From assembly GCA_008694505.1 (NCBI GenBank), contig VZDJ01000116.1, positions 24,059,249 to 24,123,248 on the forward strand: a DNA stretch of 64,000 nucleotides, written 5' to 3'. Below the pieces are notes generated by a model that did no database searches, had not been told where the DNA came from, and saw only the letters and a program-made list of their open reading frames with translations. The translations under genes were made by a program, and so were the position numbers. Below are positions 9,497-23,363 of this stretch, in pieces. How positions within the stretch are numbered: position 1 is the first letter of the stretch; each line of letters starts with the position of its first letter. Source of the DNA: Cyanoderma ruficeps. Lineage: Eukaryota; Chordata; Aves; Passeriformes; Timaliidae.

Positions 9497-12400
9497 CTGC
9501 AGCAGGGAGGGTGAAAGGGCCATGCCAGGGGCAGTGGGAAAGAACCACCTGGCACTGCCACAATCCCAGCCCGAGTTCACGTCCCGGTCTCAGGAGGGCG
9601 ATTACTTGTGCAAAGACTCAGTAATCCAATTTGAGCAGCTCCAGCCCTGGGATCAGTGACATGCCGTGGCAGGTCCTGGATCCTGCTCACACCCCCATGG
9701 ATCCTGTCACTGGCTCAGCTGGAAAGAGGAGTGAAGTAAGGAAACAGGAGATTTGAGGGAACCTGCTCCAGTTCTTCAAGCTGGAGGGAGTATCTCAGAC
9801 ATTTTAGCTCATATTGAAGTTCTCCTGGAAAAGGAAGATTCTGGGATTTCTTCATTATTCGCCTTACTGTCTCTGTTTGCTGCTAAGTTTCATATGAGGT
9901 CTCGAGCCATTAAAACAAAAAAAGAGAGGAAATTACTGATCAGCTCGTGTACTTTATGGGGAAGGTGTGTTTGCTGTAAGTGCAGTGGGCAGACATGACT
10001 GTATCCTGTTCCCCTGGCATTCCTTGGATTTCTGAGGCACCTTCATAGGGCTGTACATAAAGGTGTCCATCTCAGCATCTGTAAACGTGTCACTAATGCC
10101 TGAAGAGATCCTTTCATCTCCCCTCCTGTTTGGTCCCCTCCACCCAGCAGTTTAAACCAAAATGAATATAATTTGTTCCAAGCACTCAAAGGTAGACCAG
10201 GCATTTTGATGTAAATACATCAGGGGGAAAAAATTCCTTTTGTACTGGTGAGAAGCCCAGGAAAGGTAAATGGAAACATTTATTTGCATATTCTCATTTC
10301 TGTTTCTTCCTACTAACAGGTTTTCACAACAGTCTTTGCCTGACGTTATTGATGTTTCTGTATTCAGAGAATGAAAATATGCATGTGGCCTCCCAAGGCT
10401 AAGCTATACACACGTAGTTTTATTCCCTTCACAACATATTTCTGCACAAACTCAAGTAGATTTTTCTCAGACGATGTCCCAAAGGCCATGTTTAATGACA
10501 AATAATAATCATTGCAACCATATCTGAACTATAATTCTAATATATGTACATGTGTTTGTATTTTAATACATATACATATCAACTGGGGCTACGTGTTTGT
10601 AATGCCATGAGCTACTTTGTTTAACTTTATAAGACAAATAGCTATATTATTGAAATCTCTGTAAATACCATTAGTAACATATTTCAGCTGAGAAAGCATT
10701 GCATTGCAATTCCTGCCATTCTCCCTTTGGACTTTATTTAATAGTCTGGTTTCATAATACTCTGTTTGCACTGCTTCTGTTCAGAGCGAGGCAAACAGTG
10801 GCCAAATTTGAATTCACCCAGAAACACAACCTCACATTTCACACTCAAGAAGTGATATGTTGGAGAGGACAGAGGCAATTCATCATGTCACAAACATTTT
10901 GCAAGCTGGAAAACTGTATTATCTCCGTAGTAACAGTGAGATCTGGCCTTATCCTTTGCCACTGAACTTAGGCCATAATTTTAACACTTTTTTTTGTGCA
11001 TAAGACATTGCAGAGGAATGGGCTAAGTGAACTGCCTACACAAAGGAAGGGAGTAACAAAAATAAGGAAGGAAAATAGTAAGGAAAATCAGCAGATTGGG
11101 GAGGTTGTTCTAAAATTTGGATTATCAGTAAAAATAGATGGAAATCTCTGGCAGAAATGCAATTTAAAACAAGGATCTTCATGTTCACTTCCAAACTTCT
11201 GACAAGGTAAAAAAATCCAAATCCTTCTTAACTGAGGAACAATTTCCTGTATTTTGAACAAACTGTTCTCCTGTAGCTTCAGTAGGCCAGAAGGCAAAGC
11301 TCAGGGATATTCACACAGTTTTGGATCTGTTCAATTTCAACTCTCTTTTCCTGGGCACTCAGTGATGCTGAGGATGCTGCATTGAGTGAGAAGGTGAAAT
11401 TCCAGTCTGCAGGCTAAAACAAGGGAGGAACCTGTTTGTTGTCCTCAGCACCACAGCAGATTAGCATTTCCTCCCACTACCAGCCTACAACTTTTCAGTT
11501 ATTCCACTAATTTAAGAAATGTGTCTCTAAAACCACAGCTGCCTGAAACGCAGCCTGTACACTTCTGTTGGAATTTACTCACTGAGCTCTACATCTAACA
11601 AATGGAAAAACTGAAGCAAATATTTTCAATATGAAATTTAAAACTTCTCTGAAATAAGCCTTAAAGAAGCTTGGGTTCCTGAATAATTTCTGCTAAAATT
11701 TGTCATCCCTGCGAGGTTATTTAATCCAAATCAATATTAAAAAAAAAAAAAAAGCTAGGAAGATGAAAACTGTCATCTAAAAAGTGAAACTGAAGTTCTG
11801 TGAGGGCTGTTTTTCAAATAATGTTATTTTTATTGGAATAGGTAAAGCTTAGTATAGGGTAATAAAAATGTGGAGGGTTTTTTGGCAAGATTTTCACTTA
11901 ACTGCTTTTGATCAGCAACATTTTCTCAAAAGCTTTTGAAAAGAGCAGCCAGCCCATGTAACTACATGAGTACCAGCCATACATTTTCTGCCATTTCTGT
12001 ACCGTGACCCCATCAGCTCAGCTTAAAGACAAATAAAAATCTTTCATGCCGTCAATGCAGTTGTTGTTTGAATGCCATGTGTTGAAACTACTCAGATTTT
12101 ACTGAGGGACCTCCAAATACATGCACTGCCAGCCATATGAATGAGAACCCTTATTTTTATAATAGGATTGCTGCATTTATCACCTCAATTACAATGATCC
12201 TAAGCGCTGATCCTAAGCCCTTCTGCTCTAAAAAAAAGGCGGAATGTATTAAACAAGGGATATCTGCAAAGGCAAGAAACTGTTGATGGAGTGCTGAACC
12301 TGTACATCTACACATTTTTAAGGGTTGAAAAACTGAGCAAAGCTCCTCTCCAGTGCTGTTTAGTTCCACAGCCTGAGTACTCCCACCACCTCGTACAAGT

Positions 12401-15400
12401 GGGAGGATTGTCAGTTTCTGGTAGTCTGAGAGAGGAACGTTACCTATGAGGAACATAATCAATGCACATCACGTTCAGCGGCTACAATAAAGGTCTCCGT
12501 AGCAACATTAAGAGCAGATATTTTTAAATGCTCTTAGTCTTATGTTCATGGTTTGTTTTGTTTTTTTTTTAATACAACTATTAGCTGCTTCCACTGCAGA
12601 TGCTGCTGTGAGCTAATCATCCAACAAAACTCCTTTGCTGAGGTTTGAAATGTTGATCCCTGCCTTCTGCAGATCAACACAGGCTTGCTTTCCCCTGCAA
12701 CCAGTTAATATCCACTAAGTACTGCATCATTATTTATCAACAGGCAGCTGGTCTGAAAAATCAACCTGTCAGAGCTTTCTCTCCTCTGAGAGGAGTCAGG
12801 AGAGCTGTGGGAATAGAAAGCATTTTAAAAGGAAAATTTGAGCAGGTTATTGCAGACAACCCACTAAAATGGTAGAAAACAAGAGACCAGGGAGGCTCAT
12901 CGTGCCTGGGAGTGGGGCTGAGGGAAGCAGAGGTAGAGGGTAAGGTGGTGAGGAGGAGGAGGAGGAGGAGGAAGCTGGAAAGCTCCTCTAAGCCCCGTGA
13001 GCTGTGGCAAGTGCTGCAGCGGGGGAGCTGCTGTGGGAGCAGAGCTTGGTTAAGAGAAGAACAACAACAGAAAACAGGTGGGTTTGTCTCAGGGATCCGA
13101 AATGGCTGTTTCTGGAGGAGGACGAGTAGGAAGAATGTTGATATTTTTCTGAGAAATGAAGCAGCGTGTGAGTTTTTCTTGTATTTTCTTGCTCCTTTTG
13201 ACCAGTGTCGCCAGAGCTTCACCCACTCCTGATTCCAGCACAAAGACTGAGTTAAGGCATACATGGATTTCCAGACCTCCTTGTACCCAGCGCTTTTCTT
13301 TGTTATCTCAGAGTAATCCTATTGCTTTCCCCTAGTTCCTCAACCCCACAGAGGTCTAACCAGTTTGAGAGGGGAATGTAGATTTCAGGCAGGTAAAACA
13401 GGTAAAAAAACCTGAGCTCAGCCCTGTGCTTAGAGTGGTACTGGGGCTTCATTTCTGAAAAAAGAGAAAGTTCTTCCTTTTCACTGTTAAATTCTTAAGA
13501 GCAAGGAGCAATAATAGGAATAATTTATACATTGCTGTACACAGGAGTGATACAGGAGTGATAGAGCATGTACTGCAAGCCTTGGACTTCATTAATTATA
13601 TATAAATACGCATACTTGGTAAAAAAAAGACCCTCCTAATTTGTTGATAGACTTCTGAGATGCTGATCTTTGCTTCATCAGCTTAAAAGCTTAAAACATA
13701 GTCTGGCAATACTGTTTGTACCATGCAGCAGTGATCTGCTTTGGAGGGAGCACAAACCAGGGAGCATGAGAGTGTGGCTGTCCATTATCCACTCTGTAAT
13801 GTACACAGGGTTCTGGTCCGTCTCTGGAGCAGCTTGGGCACAGAGAATGTCAAAGGCAGGGGAAGGGAATCACAGGTAAATTTGTAAAAATTGTATGTTG
13901 AGAAGGATGGCAGGAAAAAAAATGTTTGGGAATTTAATAGCAGGGCTTGTCAAGAGCAGGGTGTGCACAAGGGTAGGTAAAAGGAGTGGATAGGGGAAAG
14001 GATTGAATTCTGTCCCATTCTAAAGCTCTTCAAGGGACACCAGAGGTCTTATACCAGGATTCACAGATTGCATTTGTGCAACAGAATTGCCTGGGCTGGA
14101 CAGAGCTGGTTTATTTGCGTGTTCCTCTCTCTTCTATTAGGACGGAAACACAAATTCCTTCAGCTAATTCAGGTCTGTTCCTAATGGCAATGGTCTGGGA
14201 TGTTCTCCTTCTTCAGGATTATATCCCCCTGCACTCCTGCTGTTCTGCTGGGAAAGCCTGGGAGAGATCCTGCTGATGGCAATTTGGCTGTGCTACCCCT
14301 ATCTCTAGGAAAAGGGCAGCAGTCAGCGGCTCTGTGAATGCTGAATGCCATCAGTGCAGCTCCTGGCTGGGAAGTAGCCGAAGATATAGGGCCAACTGCA
14401 AGGTCTGCTCAGGATCTGTGCCAAGGAGCAGCTGGACAGGCTGCTGGCTGCAGCCTGTTACCCCACCATGGTTCAGAACCCAGGCAATTGTCTGTGTTTG
14501 ATTTTACACAGGAGATTTGTGGGCATCGGGACTTCCTCCGCACCAGTTGCTCAGCACATCTGAGGCTGTAACCTGAGCTCGCCGGCTCGCTCGTTGTCAG
14601 GAGGGCACCATCAAGGACGTTTTTCAAAGTGTATGCCCAGCTATTTGTGAAACCCTCTCAGAACAATGAAAATACTGCTTTTCCACAAGGCCAAGTTCTT
14701 GTTTCCTACAGTTACCCTCATCAGCGTGACTCTTCCCACAGTGACTTTCTTTTTCATGTCTTCTCCTCATGTGCATTTGCTGGGGGAGATTTTTTATTTG
14801 ACACAAGATAGGTGCCATTAAGAGCAAGCACAGTTTCGAATTTAGGGGAAGAGGAGGTCACACAGATGCAATGAAGATTTAAAAGCAAGTTATTGCTGTC
14901 CTTTGATGCTCACAGCATTGATGCTTCCCTTTTGCTTTCTCCATTTTTTACATTTAGTAGAGTTAGCAGTTACAATCTGTAGTTGGTTTACATTTTGTAT
15001 TTAATTTCCTTGTTGTTTTGGATTTTTTTGACACAAGTGTTACCTACAGAAATAGGTTTTAGTCAGAATTCATCAGCACAGTCCTGTCTTCCCTCCTTGC
15101 TCATAATTCTGGCTCAATATTTTGTTTTTGTGTTATTCTGTGCTCGGGCTCAATATGCCCAGTTGTCAGGGTGATTTTACTTTGAATCTGCCCCATCCCA
15201 ACATTTAAGGAGAGTATTTTAATGATTTGGATACCAGACCTGGAGAGAACAGCCCTGTGAGACAGCAGTGCCAAGATTCCTGCCTGAATTCTCACCACAG
15301 ACATCAGCCAGGTTGCTTCATTATCTTCAGAAGCTTCTTATCACCCGAATCCTATGAGATGGAGCTTAGGTCTTCAAGCCCTGAAGTCAAATGTGTAAGA

Positions 15401-18400
15401 TCAGGATGAATGTGCTTACTAAAATTACAGACTGGTTAGATAAGTTGGACACGTAGACACACCTGGGGCAGCTGAAATAAATATCCCTAACCATTTTCCA
15501 CACTCGTGAGCTGATTTAGCTCTTGTTGGAGGCCAGGAAACTGCAGTAGGTGCTGTGGAAGGAACACAGGAGCAGTGAGGGTGCTGTGGTTGCTCTCACT
15601 ACATTTTCTCTCTCTGTGGCTTTGTGAGTCATTTTTCACACTTCCTCATTTTCCCATTTTCCAGCAACACAAAGTACCCTTTTCTAACAGAGAAGCATTT
15701 AGAAGCACTAGGTTTGGGTAAACAGTGTAAGAATGATTCTTGGTAGCTGTGAAGAGTTCTGGTTCACAGCTTTTCTGAGCAGTGCTTGTCTTGATGCAAA
15801 CACACCTTTTTCCATTGTCCGTGTCTTACGCAAGAGCCAGCTGCTCATAGTTTGAGCAATACCCCTGATGTACTCAGTGATTCTAGTCCAGAATTCATGA
15901 TGGATGATGAGAATCTGCAATATCTGATCCTCTTCACCTGAAGATTTCATGCTCAATAAATCACATGCATTTCTTTTTCCTTATTTTCACCTGGGAAGAA
16001 AACTTTCAGTGCCTTTTCTGTGCTCGCCTTGGTTCATTCTGCTTCAGCTACACTTGTTTCCTGATCTAGCTCATCCAAGGGAAGGAGGTCCTGCATGGGT
16101 CTGGCAAACAGTGTGTGTGTTCCTGTGTGCTGTGATGAAACAGCAGGTGCAGAGCTTGAGAAACAAGTTATTTGGAAATGCAATTAAGATGTCAAGGAGT
16201 AACTTGCAAGATTTTGCTGGACACGTAGAGCCAAACAGGCTATTGCTTAATAGGTGCTGTAGAGTAACGTAGCTGAGTGGAAGGAAAATTGAATAGAGAG
16301 TGGAAATGATAAAATTAAGTAGGTTTTCATGTAGGAAAGAAAGGAGGGGATCCTCTGTCTTATGTTATGTATACTAGAGGTTTGTGATTTTCTTTTTAAT
16401 TTTTTTTTAATTTCTTGGGGTTTTTTTTCCCACTAAGTGTGAAATATAGTATTTCAGGACATTCATTAAATGCTTCAGGAGTTGAACACACAGACACTCA
16501 TAGCTGCACCTCTCAGATTTCCTGTGGCATTAAAACCCTAATCAGCACAATAAAAAGTATATTAACCTTTGAACAGTTCCTCCTGAGGACAGTCTTGTCT
16601 TGAAGAGACAAAATATGGTCCAAAGCTTCGTCCTCATAGGTCTTCTGGGACACGGGGCTCTGAAACTTTGTTCTTTCTGAACAGCAAAAGATGCAGAGCC
16701 AGCCTTTGCTTTTTCCAAAGCAGATCAGCTTCTGCACATCAGTGTGTAAAACAGAGCAGCAAAGGGTATGAGATCATTAGATCCTGCCAAGGTTTCTCTA
16801 GTCAGGCTTCCTGTAACATGATACTAAATCCAGCAGCAGAGGAATACTGGAAAGCCTAAGTGCAGTGCCTTCCTTTGCAGGCAGTGATATGCCATTAGAT
16901 CTTGTCAGCTCTACTTATTAATGTTAAAAGAAGAGCTCTGCAGTTGTGTAGACATACTCAAACAGTCATTACAATGGAGAAGATTTTCAGTTTCTTCCCC
17001 TTTTTGCCCCTGCACTGAGCCCCCGTTGAGGCAGAATCAGCACAAGGAGGCCTGAACTCCCACATAAAAATATGCAGCATTGATGGCTTTTTTTCTCATC
17101 TCTGGCTAATGATAAAACTGCTACCTTCACCAGGGAGCACAACCCTCATTTCTTAACAAATTTTGAAGACCACGAGTACATTTCTCACCATGCAGCTGTG
17201 GTACCTCACCTATAGATAATCCACAATCTAGTAGCGAAGTCCAAAGAAAACAGCTGAGAGAAGATACAAGACAGCCAGCCAACATCACAAACAGGTGCAT
17301 TCAGAAGATCCTGAGGGAGGGTCACTTAAAACCAGCATTGAATCCAGTCATTGAATCCACTCCCTTGGGGGAGCCACTTTTTTGTGGTGCCACCACCACC
17401 ACTGAAGTAATTGACTTCCTGCCTGTCTCAGTACTGAGACTTCTCTGGACAGATGCACAGCATTTCTGAGCATAGCTTAATAAAGATTTTTGTACCTCTC
17501 TGAATTTCCTCGCTGGGAGCTGGGCCGGTCCTTTTCCATGGGAAGTAGGACAGCCTGAGGGTCAGTGCAGTATCTGCTCCACAAGGTGCGTCCTCTGTTA
17601 GCATTTACAGTATAAAGTGAGAGACCATTCCAGCTCAGGGATGAAGAAGTACTGTGGGGGAAAAAAAAGCAGAACAGGCCTTGTGAATGGACTTGGGCAA
17701 TGCTATGACATTCTTCATTTTGGTGAGACAGGAGAAGGAGTGGGGTGGGGTGAGGGAAGTCATTAGGAAAGAACTAAAACTCTGTTTTTGTCCAACAAAA
17801 CTTACTTTCCAGAAAGCACAAGGGATTGCACCTTTATTTCTCACTACAAGAATTAAAAAACAAAGCAAAACAAAAAGGAGACACAACCAGCAGTTGCTGT
17901 CTGTGCAAATGGAGCTGCTCCCTCTTCCACACATAGTGAGGATTAAATCTTCAGCTCACTGTCTGCAGCAGCAGGTAGCTGTCCTGAATCCCTCCCTGTG
18001 GTAGTGCTGGTGATCTCAAGCCTTGGAGAGAGACCAGGGCACCCCAGCAGAGCCACACCACGCTCCCAGACAGGGCAGCACTACATGACCAGTCCACAGC
18101 TGCTTTTCCTTTCAGCCTGCAGCCACCTCCATCCATATTCCCTCTCCTGCAGGTGGGTTGCCTAAGGACTTTATGCCTGCCAGGGGTTTTTGGGAATATT
18201 AATAATAATAGTGACAAAATATACTCCAACCACTCCTTTTAAGGTTTCATTTCTTACTGAGCTGCCAAACCGCCAAATCTCAAACTTCTGAGAAAGCAAA
18301 TCTTACTATTTGCTCTGAATTCAGCCAAGTTTAATCCTATTACATTCTGTTAACTCCTGCTAGACTTACACTGCCTCATAAAGACTCTGCTGGAGACCGA

Positions 18401-20139
18401 TACTGTCACTTACTCATTTCTTCCTTTTTTACTACCACTCTGCTCTGTCACCCACCTGGCACCAATGACATAAAGCTTTCCAATTTTAACTCCTTGCCTT
18501 GCAGCCTGATGCTTTTCTGAGATGTGATTGTGATATCTGGTAATCTGTTCACTCTCTCCTCTCTTAGAGGATGTTTCACATCCCATGACAGGGGGTTATT
18601 CAGGGAGTAGCTCAGATCTCCTATGGATTCAGGCACTGCTTAATTTCCCCTTCTGTTTCCTCAGCAGGAATCAAACTTCTCAATAATGATGGACTTATTC
18701 TGTTCAGAAGGTTAAGCAAAGGTGCTAATTATGCTGCCGAAGCATTAGTACATTCCTTGGATTTGTTTTGGAAAGTCATCCCAAAATTTTCTTAAAGGAT
18801 CAGAATCTGAAGTTACTATGAATGATTGTAAGTACTAGCTGAGGATAAATAGTTGTATGTCAATAGTAGGAGCTTGCTGCCATCTGGGTCCTATTTGGAG
18901 CCTTGGCATCTTTTAAGCACTGGTAAACAAACATTACAAGAAATGGAAGCCGGAGAGAAATGAGAGTCATCCTGACAAGGGTGAAACAAAAAGTGACATG
19001 GCAGAAATGTCAGTCATCACCATGATGTCCTTAAGCAACCACCCTGAACAGACAAGTGGGATGTTTTATCAGGCTGCTATCTCAGATAAAGCTGAGATCT
19101 GAGAGGCTGGCTTATGTGCCTCTGCTTTTTAGTTTCAATACATGTGTTTTTGACTCAGTTGTCATTCCTTGCAGCATCCGTGTTCTAAATGTAAGCAATG
19201 AGTAGTGAGCAGGGTTTTACTCCAGCCCTTTCCACAACTGTGAATTAAAGGTTTGGATTTCTGTGCAAAACTTGTTGCTCAAGTACCTAAATATAAAACC
19301 CTGGCTCAAGCACAAATCAAGTACACCAGAGCCATAAACCAGGCAAGAGCATTACCAAAGCCCAGGGCTCAAAAATGAGTGAGCTCCTACAGTGTAATGA
19401 ATTACTTACTGAGCATCAGTGGAGCCAGATGTTCTTGGCCTGTCTCATATTTGAGGAAAAATGTGTTCATTTAAATGTCAGCGAAAGAAGATTTAAGATA
19501 ATGCATCTTTGCTGCGTGTTTGTGAGGGTCTAGAAGAATGCATGCGGTGGAACCCCCAGCCTCGAGGAACACACAGTGACTCTCCAGCCAAAAGTAACTT
19601 GATTATCTCCCCCAGCCCGGAACTCAACCACAGCAGTTGCTTCAGATTAGGACTGAGCAAGAGGCACAGGGCTGCCAGAGAAGGTGTAAATTTAACATCT
19701 TAAATTGCAAGCCTGGTCAAGTAAGAAACAGTGTTTCACTGAGGATTTCCTTTATGGAGTCCCAGCATCAGCACTCCACTAAAGAAAAGCCTCTTGTCTC
19801 TGAGGGAGAGTTGAGCATTTCCTAGTCCACAGTGAGTAAAAAACAGTCTGTGTCTGGCTCACACTGGGCTGGTCAGTATTTTTCTAACACACCAAGAAAG
19901 AGAATCAAGGTCTTCTCAAGTTCCCCAGCTTGTCCAAACCAGCTGATGCACTCCTTGGTGGCCTGGATCATATCCCCCATGAGGGGTCACTCTGCAACCC
20001 TGGCTCAGCAAGAAGTGGGGCAGAGTGGCTGCAATCCAAAACAGTCCCTGTGTCTGCTCGTTCAAGGTCAGGGAGCCACTTGGATGCTTGAAGTATTCCC
20101 TTTGCTGTATTTAACACATTGTGGGTTGGAACATGATAA
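9497..20139. other. Intergenic DNA, no gene recognised
   Basis: Unique-looking AT-rich sequence with scattered homopolymer runs. An AGG microsatellite lies at 12951-12974. The largest minus-strand open frame (12761-13264) crosses that repeat and shows no family features. No CR1 end or RNA gene was seen. Confidence 0.55.
12951..12974. repeat. (AGG)8 microsatellite
   Basis: An uninterrupted run of about eight AGG triplets in purine-rich surroundings. Confidence 0.95.
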
Positions 20140-20216
20140 CATGATGAGGAAAAAAGCAATCATGATGGAGGAAAAAAGCAACCATGATGTAGAAAAAAAT
20201 CACTCATGATGTAGAG
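20140..20216. repeat. 21-22 bp tandem repeat with CATGATG core
   Basis: Three and a half copies begin at 20140, 20161, 20183 and 20205, each starting CATGATG followed by an A-rich stretch. The copies differ by a few substitutions and one indel, indicating a small, fairly young local expansion. Confidence 0.9.
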
Positions 20217-20548
20217 TTGCCAAGTTGGACTTGGACTACCTGGATCTAGTGGCCATCTAAATCTTGGGAAATAGGGCTGTGAAAGTTTTAATATGTGTCT
20301 GCACTGTATTTCATACACAGTTTCTCTTAAAAAAGCATTGATAGCAGATCCTTCACCCATCATCATACAGAAACCACGACATCTGTGTGACTCTGCCAAG
20401 TGCAGAAAGCCCCTTTGTTTAGCCAGCGTCGCCAGAAGATGCCTGAGAAGCCAAGGAGATGAATAGAAACCATCTGAGAGCCAAAAAACCCTTGGAAAAA
20501 ACTGATTAAACAAACCGACAACCTCCATAGAGACCCCAAGTTTATTCT

Positions 20549-20588
20549 ACTTTACCTTCAACTCCGAAACTTTACCTTTAACTCCAAA
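20549..20588. repeat. 20-bp tandem duplication
   Basis: Two adjacent 20-bp units (ACTTTACCTTCAACTCCGAA and a copy with two substitutions) sit head to tail. Confidence 0.9.
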
Positions 20589-23363
20589 ATAACTTATTGG
20601 GTGAATTAAGCTTATTCTGAAGGTCAATATCTATGGAGGGAACATGGTGTAGGTTAAGAGCAGAAGAGTGGCTCCTGGCACAAGATCTTTGTTGATGTGN
20701 AAACAAATACCCTCCTAATTTGGAGAAAACGAAACATTATTTTACTCCTTATTATTGTTTATAAGAACTTGACAGACCATTTTCCTAAGTCAGCATAGCA
20801 CGCCTGTCTCTTTGTGTGTAGCTGTGAAGGAGCACAGGCACAGACTGTTTCCTCACTTTGCCAGACAACTCCTAATCAGGGAGGAGATCTTGGGATCCAG
20901 GAGGAAAAAATGCAGATTTAGAATGACGGTGCCATGTCAAGACTGCTTGGAGCAGCAGCACTTCCATCCAGCCTGGGCTCATGAGCTGGGGGGTGCCAGG
21001 AGCCTGCCAGGGGAGGGTGCTGGGACCCTGCTACATGCTTTCCTGGAGCTGGTGCTAACCCAGCTAGCCCAGCACCACCCTCATTCCCTGCCTCCTCTGT
21101 GGCAGATTTGTTTATTTTCTTGGGGACAAAAGGATGGTCCCACGTATTATAAATTTTAATAAATTTATAATAGCAACAAAGCACCTGCCAGGTCACTAAA
21201 GATGAGTTCTCTATTGATTGACCCCAGTGTGTTGGGCACTTGCATGGACATCAGGTGAGAGCTGGGTCTGCTTCTGAAGCTTTGCAGTAAAGGAGGGAGC
21301 AGAGACCAGAGGACAAACGTATTCTGTTCTCTGATATCATTGCTCTGCTCTTCTGGCATCCCCACAGAGCAGAGGAGAGGTAATCTGACAGGAGCAGATG
21401 AAACCGGGCTCAGGGGAGGCAAGAGAGAAGATGACATCAAGATTTGGATGAGAAGATGGAGTTTTATGGCAATGAAAGGCAGGTTAAGGAGATTCTGGAA
21501 CAATCACATCAAAAACATCATGAAACAAGGAATCAGCCTTGCCTCCCTGAGACCTCTGGGCAGGTCACATACATTCACCCACTCTATGCATTGCTCTGGG
21601 GGTCTGGCACAACCACTGGAGTGCTTTTCTAAATATTCTGTGAGTCCACCCTGCCCTGCCTGAGTCCCACCTCATGCCAAGGTTGCTCAGAACTTCCCAG
21701 GAAAAGGTCTTATTTGCCATTCAGTATAGCCTCACAAAACATTCATCATTCAGGCTGAAAGCTCCTGTTAGATTGTTCTGCCTCAAGCTGAAAAACAAGG
21801 GAATAAAGCCATTAATCTATTTCTAAGAAAGAAAATTGAAAGAGAAATCATATACTCAGTGGAGACTTCTAGAGATTAATAATTTGACTCTTCCAAGATT
21901 TATTCCCTTTAGGCAGGAAAGGATCTGCAAGTCACTTAAAAACTGGGTGAAAGCCTGGGAGGAGGAGAATGGAGAACAGGAGCAGGCAGCTAAAGGGATG
22001 GAGATTTTATAGACAGGGTAAATTCAGTTGATATAGGCAACCCAAAATTACTGCCTTTGAGCTCCTCCTTACCACCTGGAAGTGTTTGGAATGCATTTTT
22101 GGAGAACCTTTCCCTTGTGACCCGGTTTGTGCTTGGGTGTTGTTTGGGGTGATTCAGGTATTTTGGAGCTGCAGGGTTCCCCAGCCCCATCACAAGCCCT
22201 TGAGGAGCAGAGCATGGCCTTACAGCTTCATCATCCAAGCCACGAGCTTGGCGCAGTGTGAATTACATCAGCCTGCTGAATTCCCGCAGTGACATAACCA
22301 GATAAAGACAGTGGTGACCAACACCCAGTTATCTCATGGCTCCAACGGGGCTGAGCCAGGGCTCTCCCCGTCACCAGCCCACTGACCTCACTGGAAACCT
22401 GAGGAACTCCTCAGATTTATGCTGGGAGGCTCATTTTGATTTAATCAGTCTGGCATTTTGCCAGCGCAAAAATTTCCTCTCTGAGATCCTTCCGGCCTGT
22501 TTCAGTGAGAGTCAATGGATAAGCTGAGGAGGTCTACGGGAGCTCCTCTTTTTCCTCCCGTTTCCTTACATGCAGACCCATATTAATGCCCTGGGGAAAC
22601 AGCACCACGTGCAGAGCTGTATTAATGTCATGGGAAATGAAATAAATACATGTAACAGCACAGAGAGGGCACAGAGCAGGTACTTCACCAAATCAGCTCA
22701 CTTATTTCAGGAAAAGAAGCAGCAGGACCTTGCCCATGCGATCCACCCTTTCCATCTGATAGTGGAAAATCTACTTTATTTAAGTCAGGGTACACTGAAT
22801 TACAGTTACTCTACCAGTGAAGTACACTCACTCTAGCAGTGTGATTGGGAATTTGGCTGGAGGGAGGAGGAAAAGAAAAAAAAAATCAAATTAAAAAAAA
22901 ACACAATCAGAAGAAACAAAATAGCTTTTTGGACAGATTTGCTTCATCCTTTCTTACCTTGGATTTCTTTATGTATGCTGGGAGAGCCAAGCAGGCAGCA
23001 AAGCTCAGCCATGGCATCTCAGTCCCAATATACTGCAATGCCTGCAGGGCATTTAAAGGTGAATGGATGTTTGGAATCAAAGCTAGTGGCCTCTGCACCA
23101 TGCCAGGACATCTTTCAACTCCATTGCACTGCCATTGGTTTCAGCACAATTACTTGCAGAATAAGAGTCTGCTCAGCCTGAGGGACAGAACCTGATCCTT
23201 TGTTTTCAGCTGAAAATGTAAACTTTGGGACAAGGATCATTTCCATTTTGCAGAGGCTCAGTTTGGCTCTCTCTTCAACCATTCTGTAAAGCAGCATTTT
23301 ACAGGAAAGCCATTTAGTAGTCCAAACCAGGATACTGAATATCAACTTTAAACCACCTTTTGG
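20589..23363. other. Intergenic DNA, no gene recognised
   Basis: Moderately AT-rich unique-looking sequence with short A-runs near 22870-22920. No coding similarity, RNA gene or clear repeat family was recognised. Confidence 0.55.
20700..20700. other. Ambiguous base in the assembly
   Basis: A single N occurs here. It is the only non-ACGT character noticed and marks an unresolved base or a collapsed gap. Confidence 0.95.

Noticed and set aside
9338..9624. Repetitive peptides read on both strands across the minisatellite
   Set aside because: Caused by a 24-bp unit divisible by three, not by coding selection.
12761..13264. 167-codon minus-strand frame
   Set aside because: Runs through the AGG microsatellite, giving a leucine run; no conserved motif.
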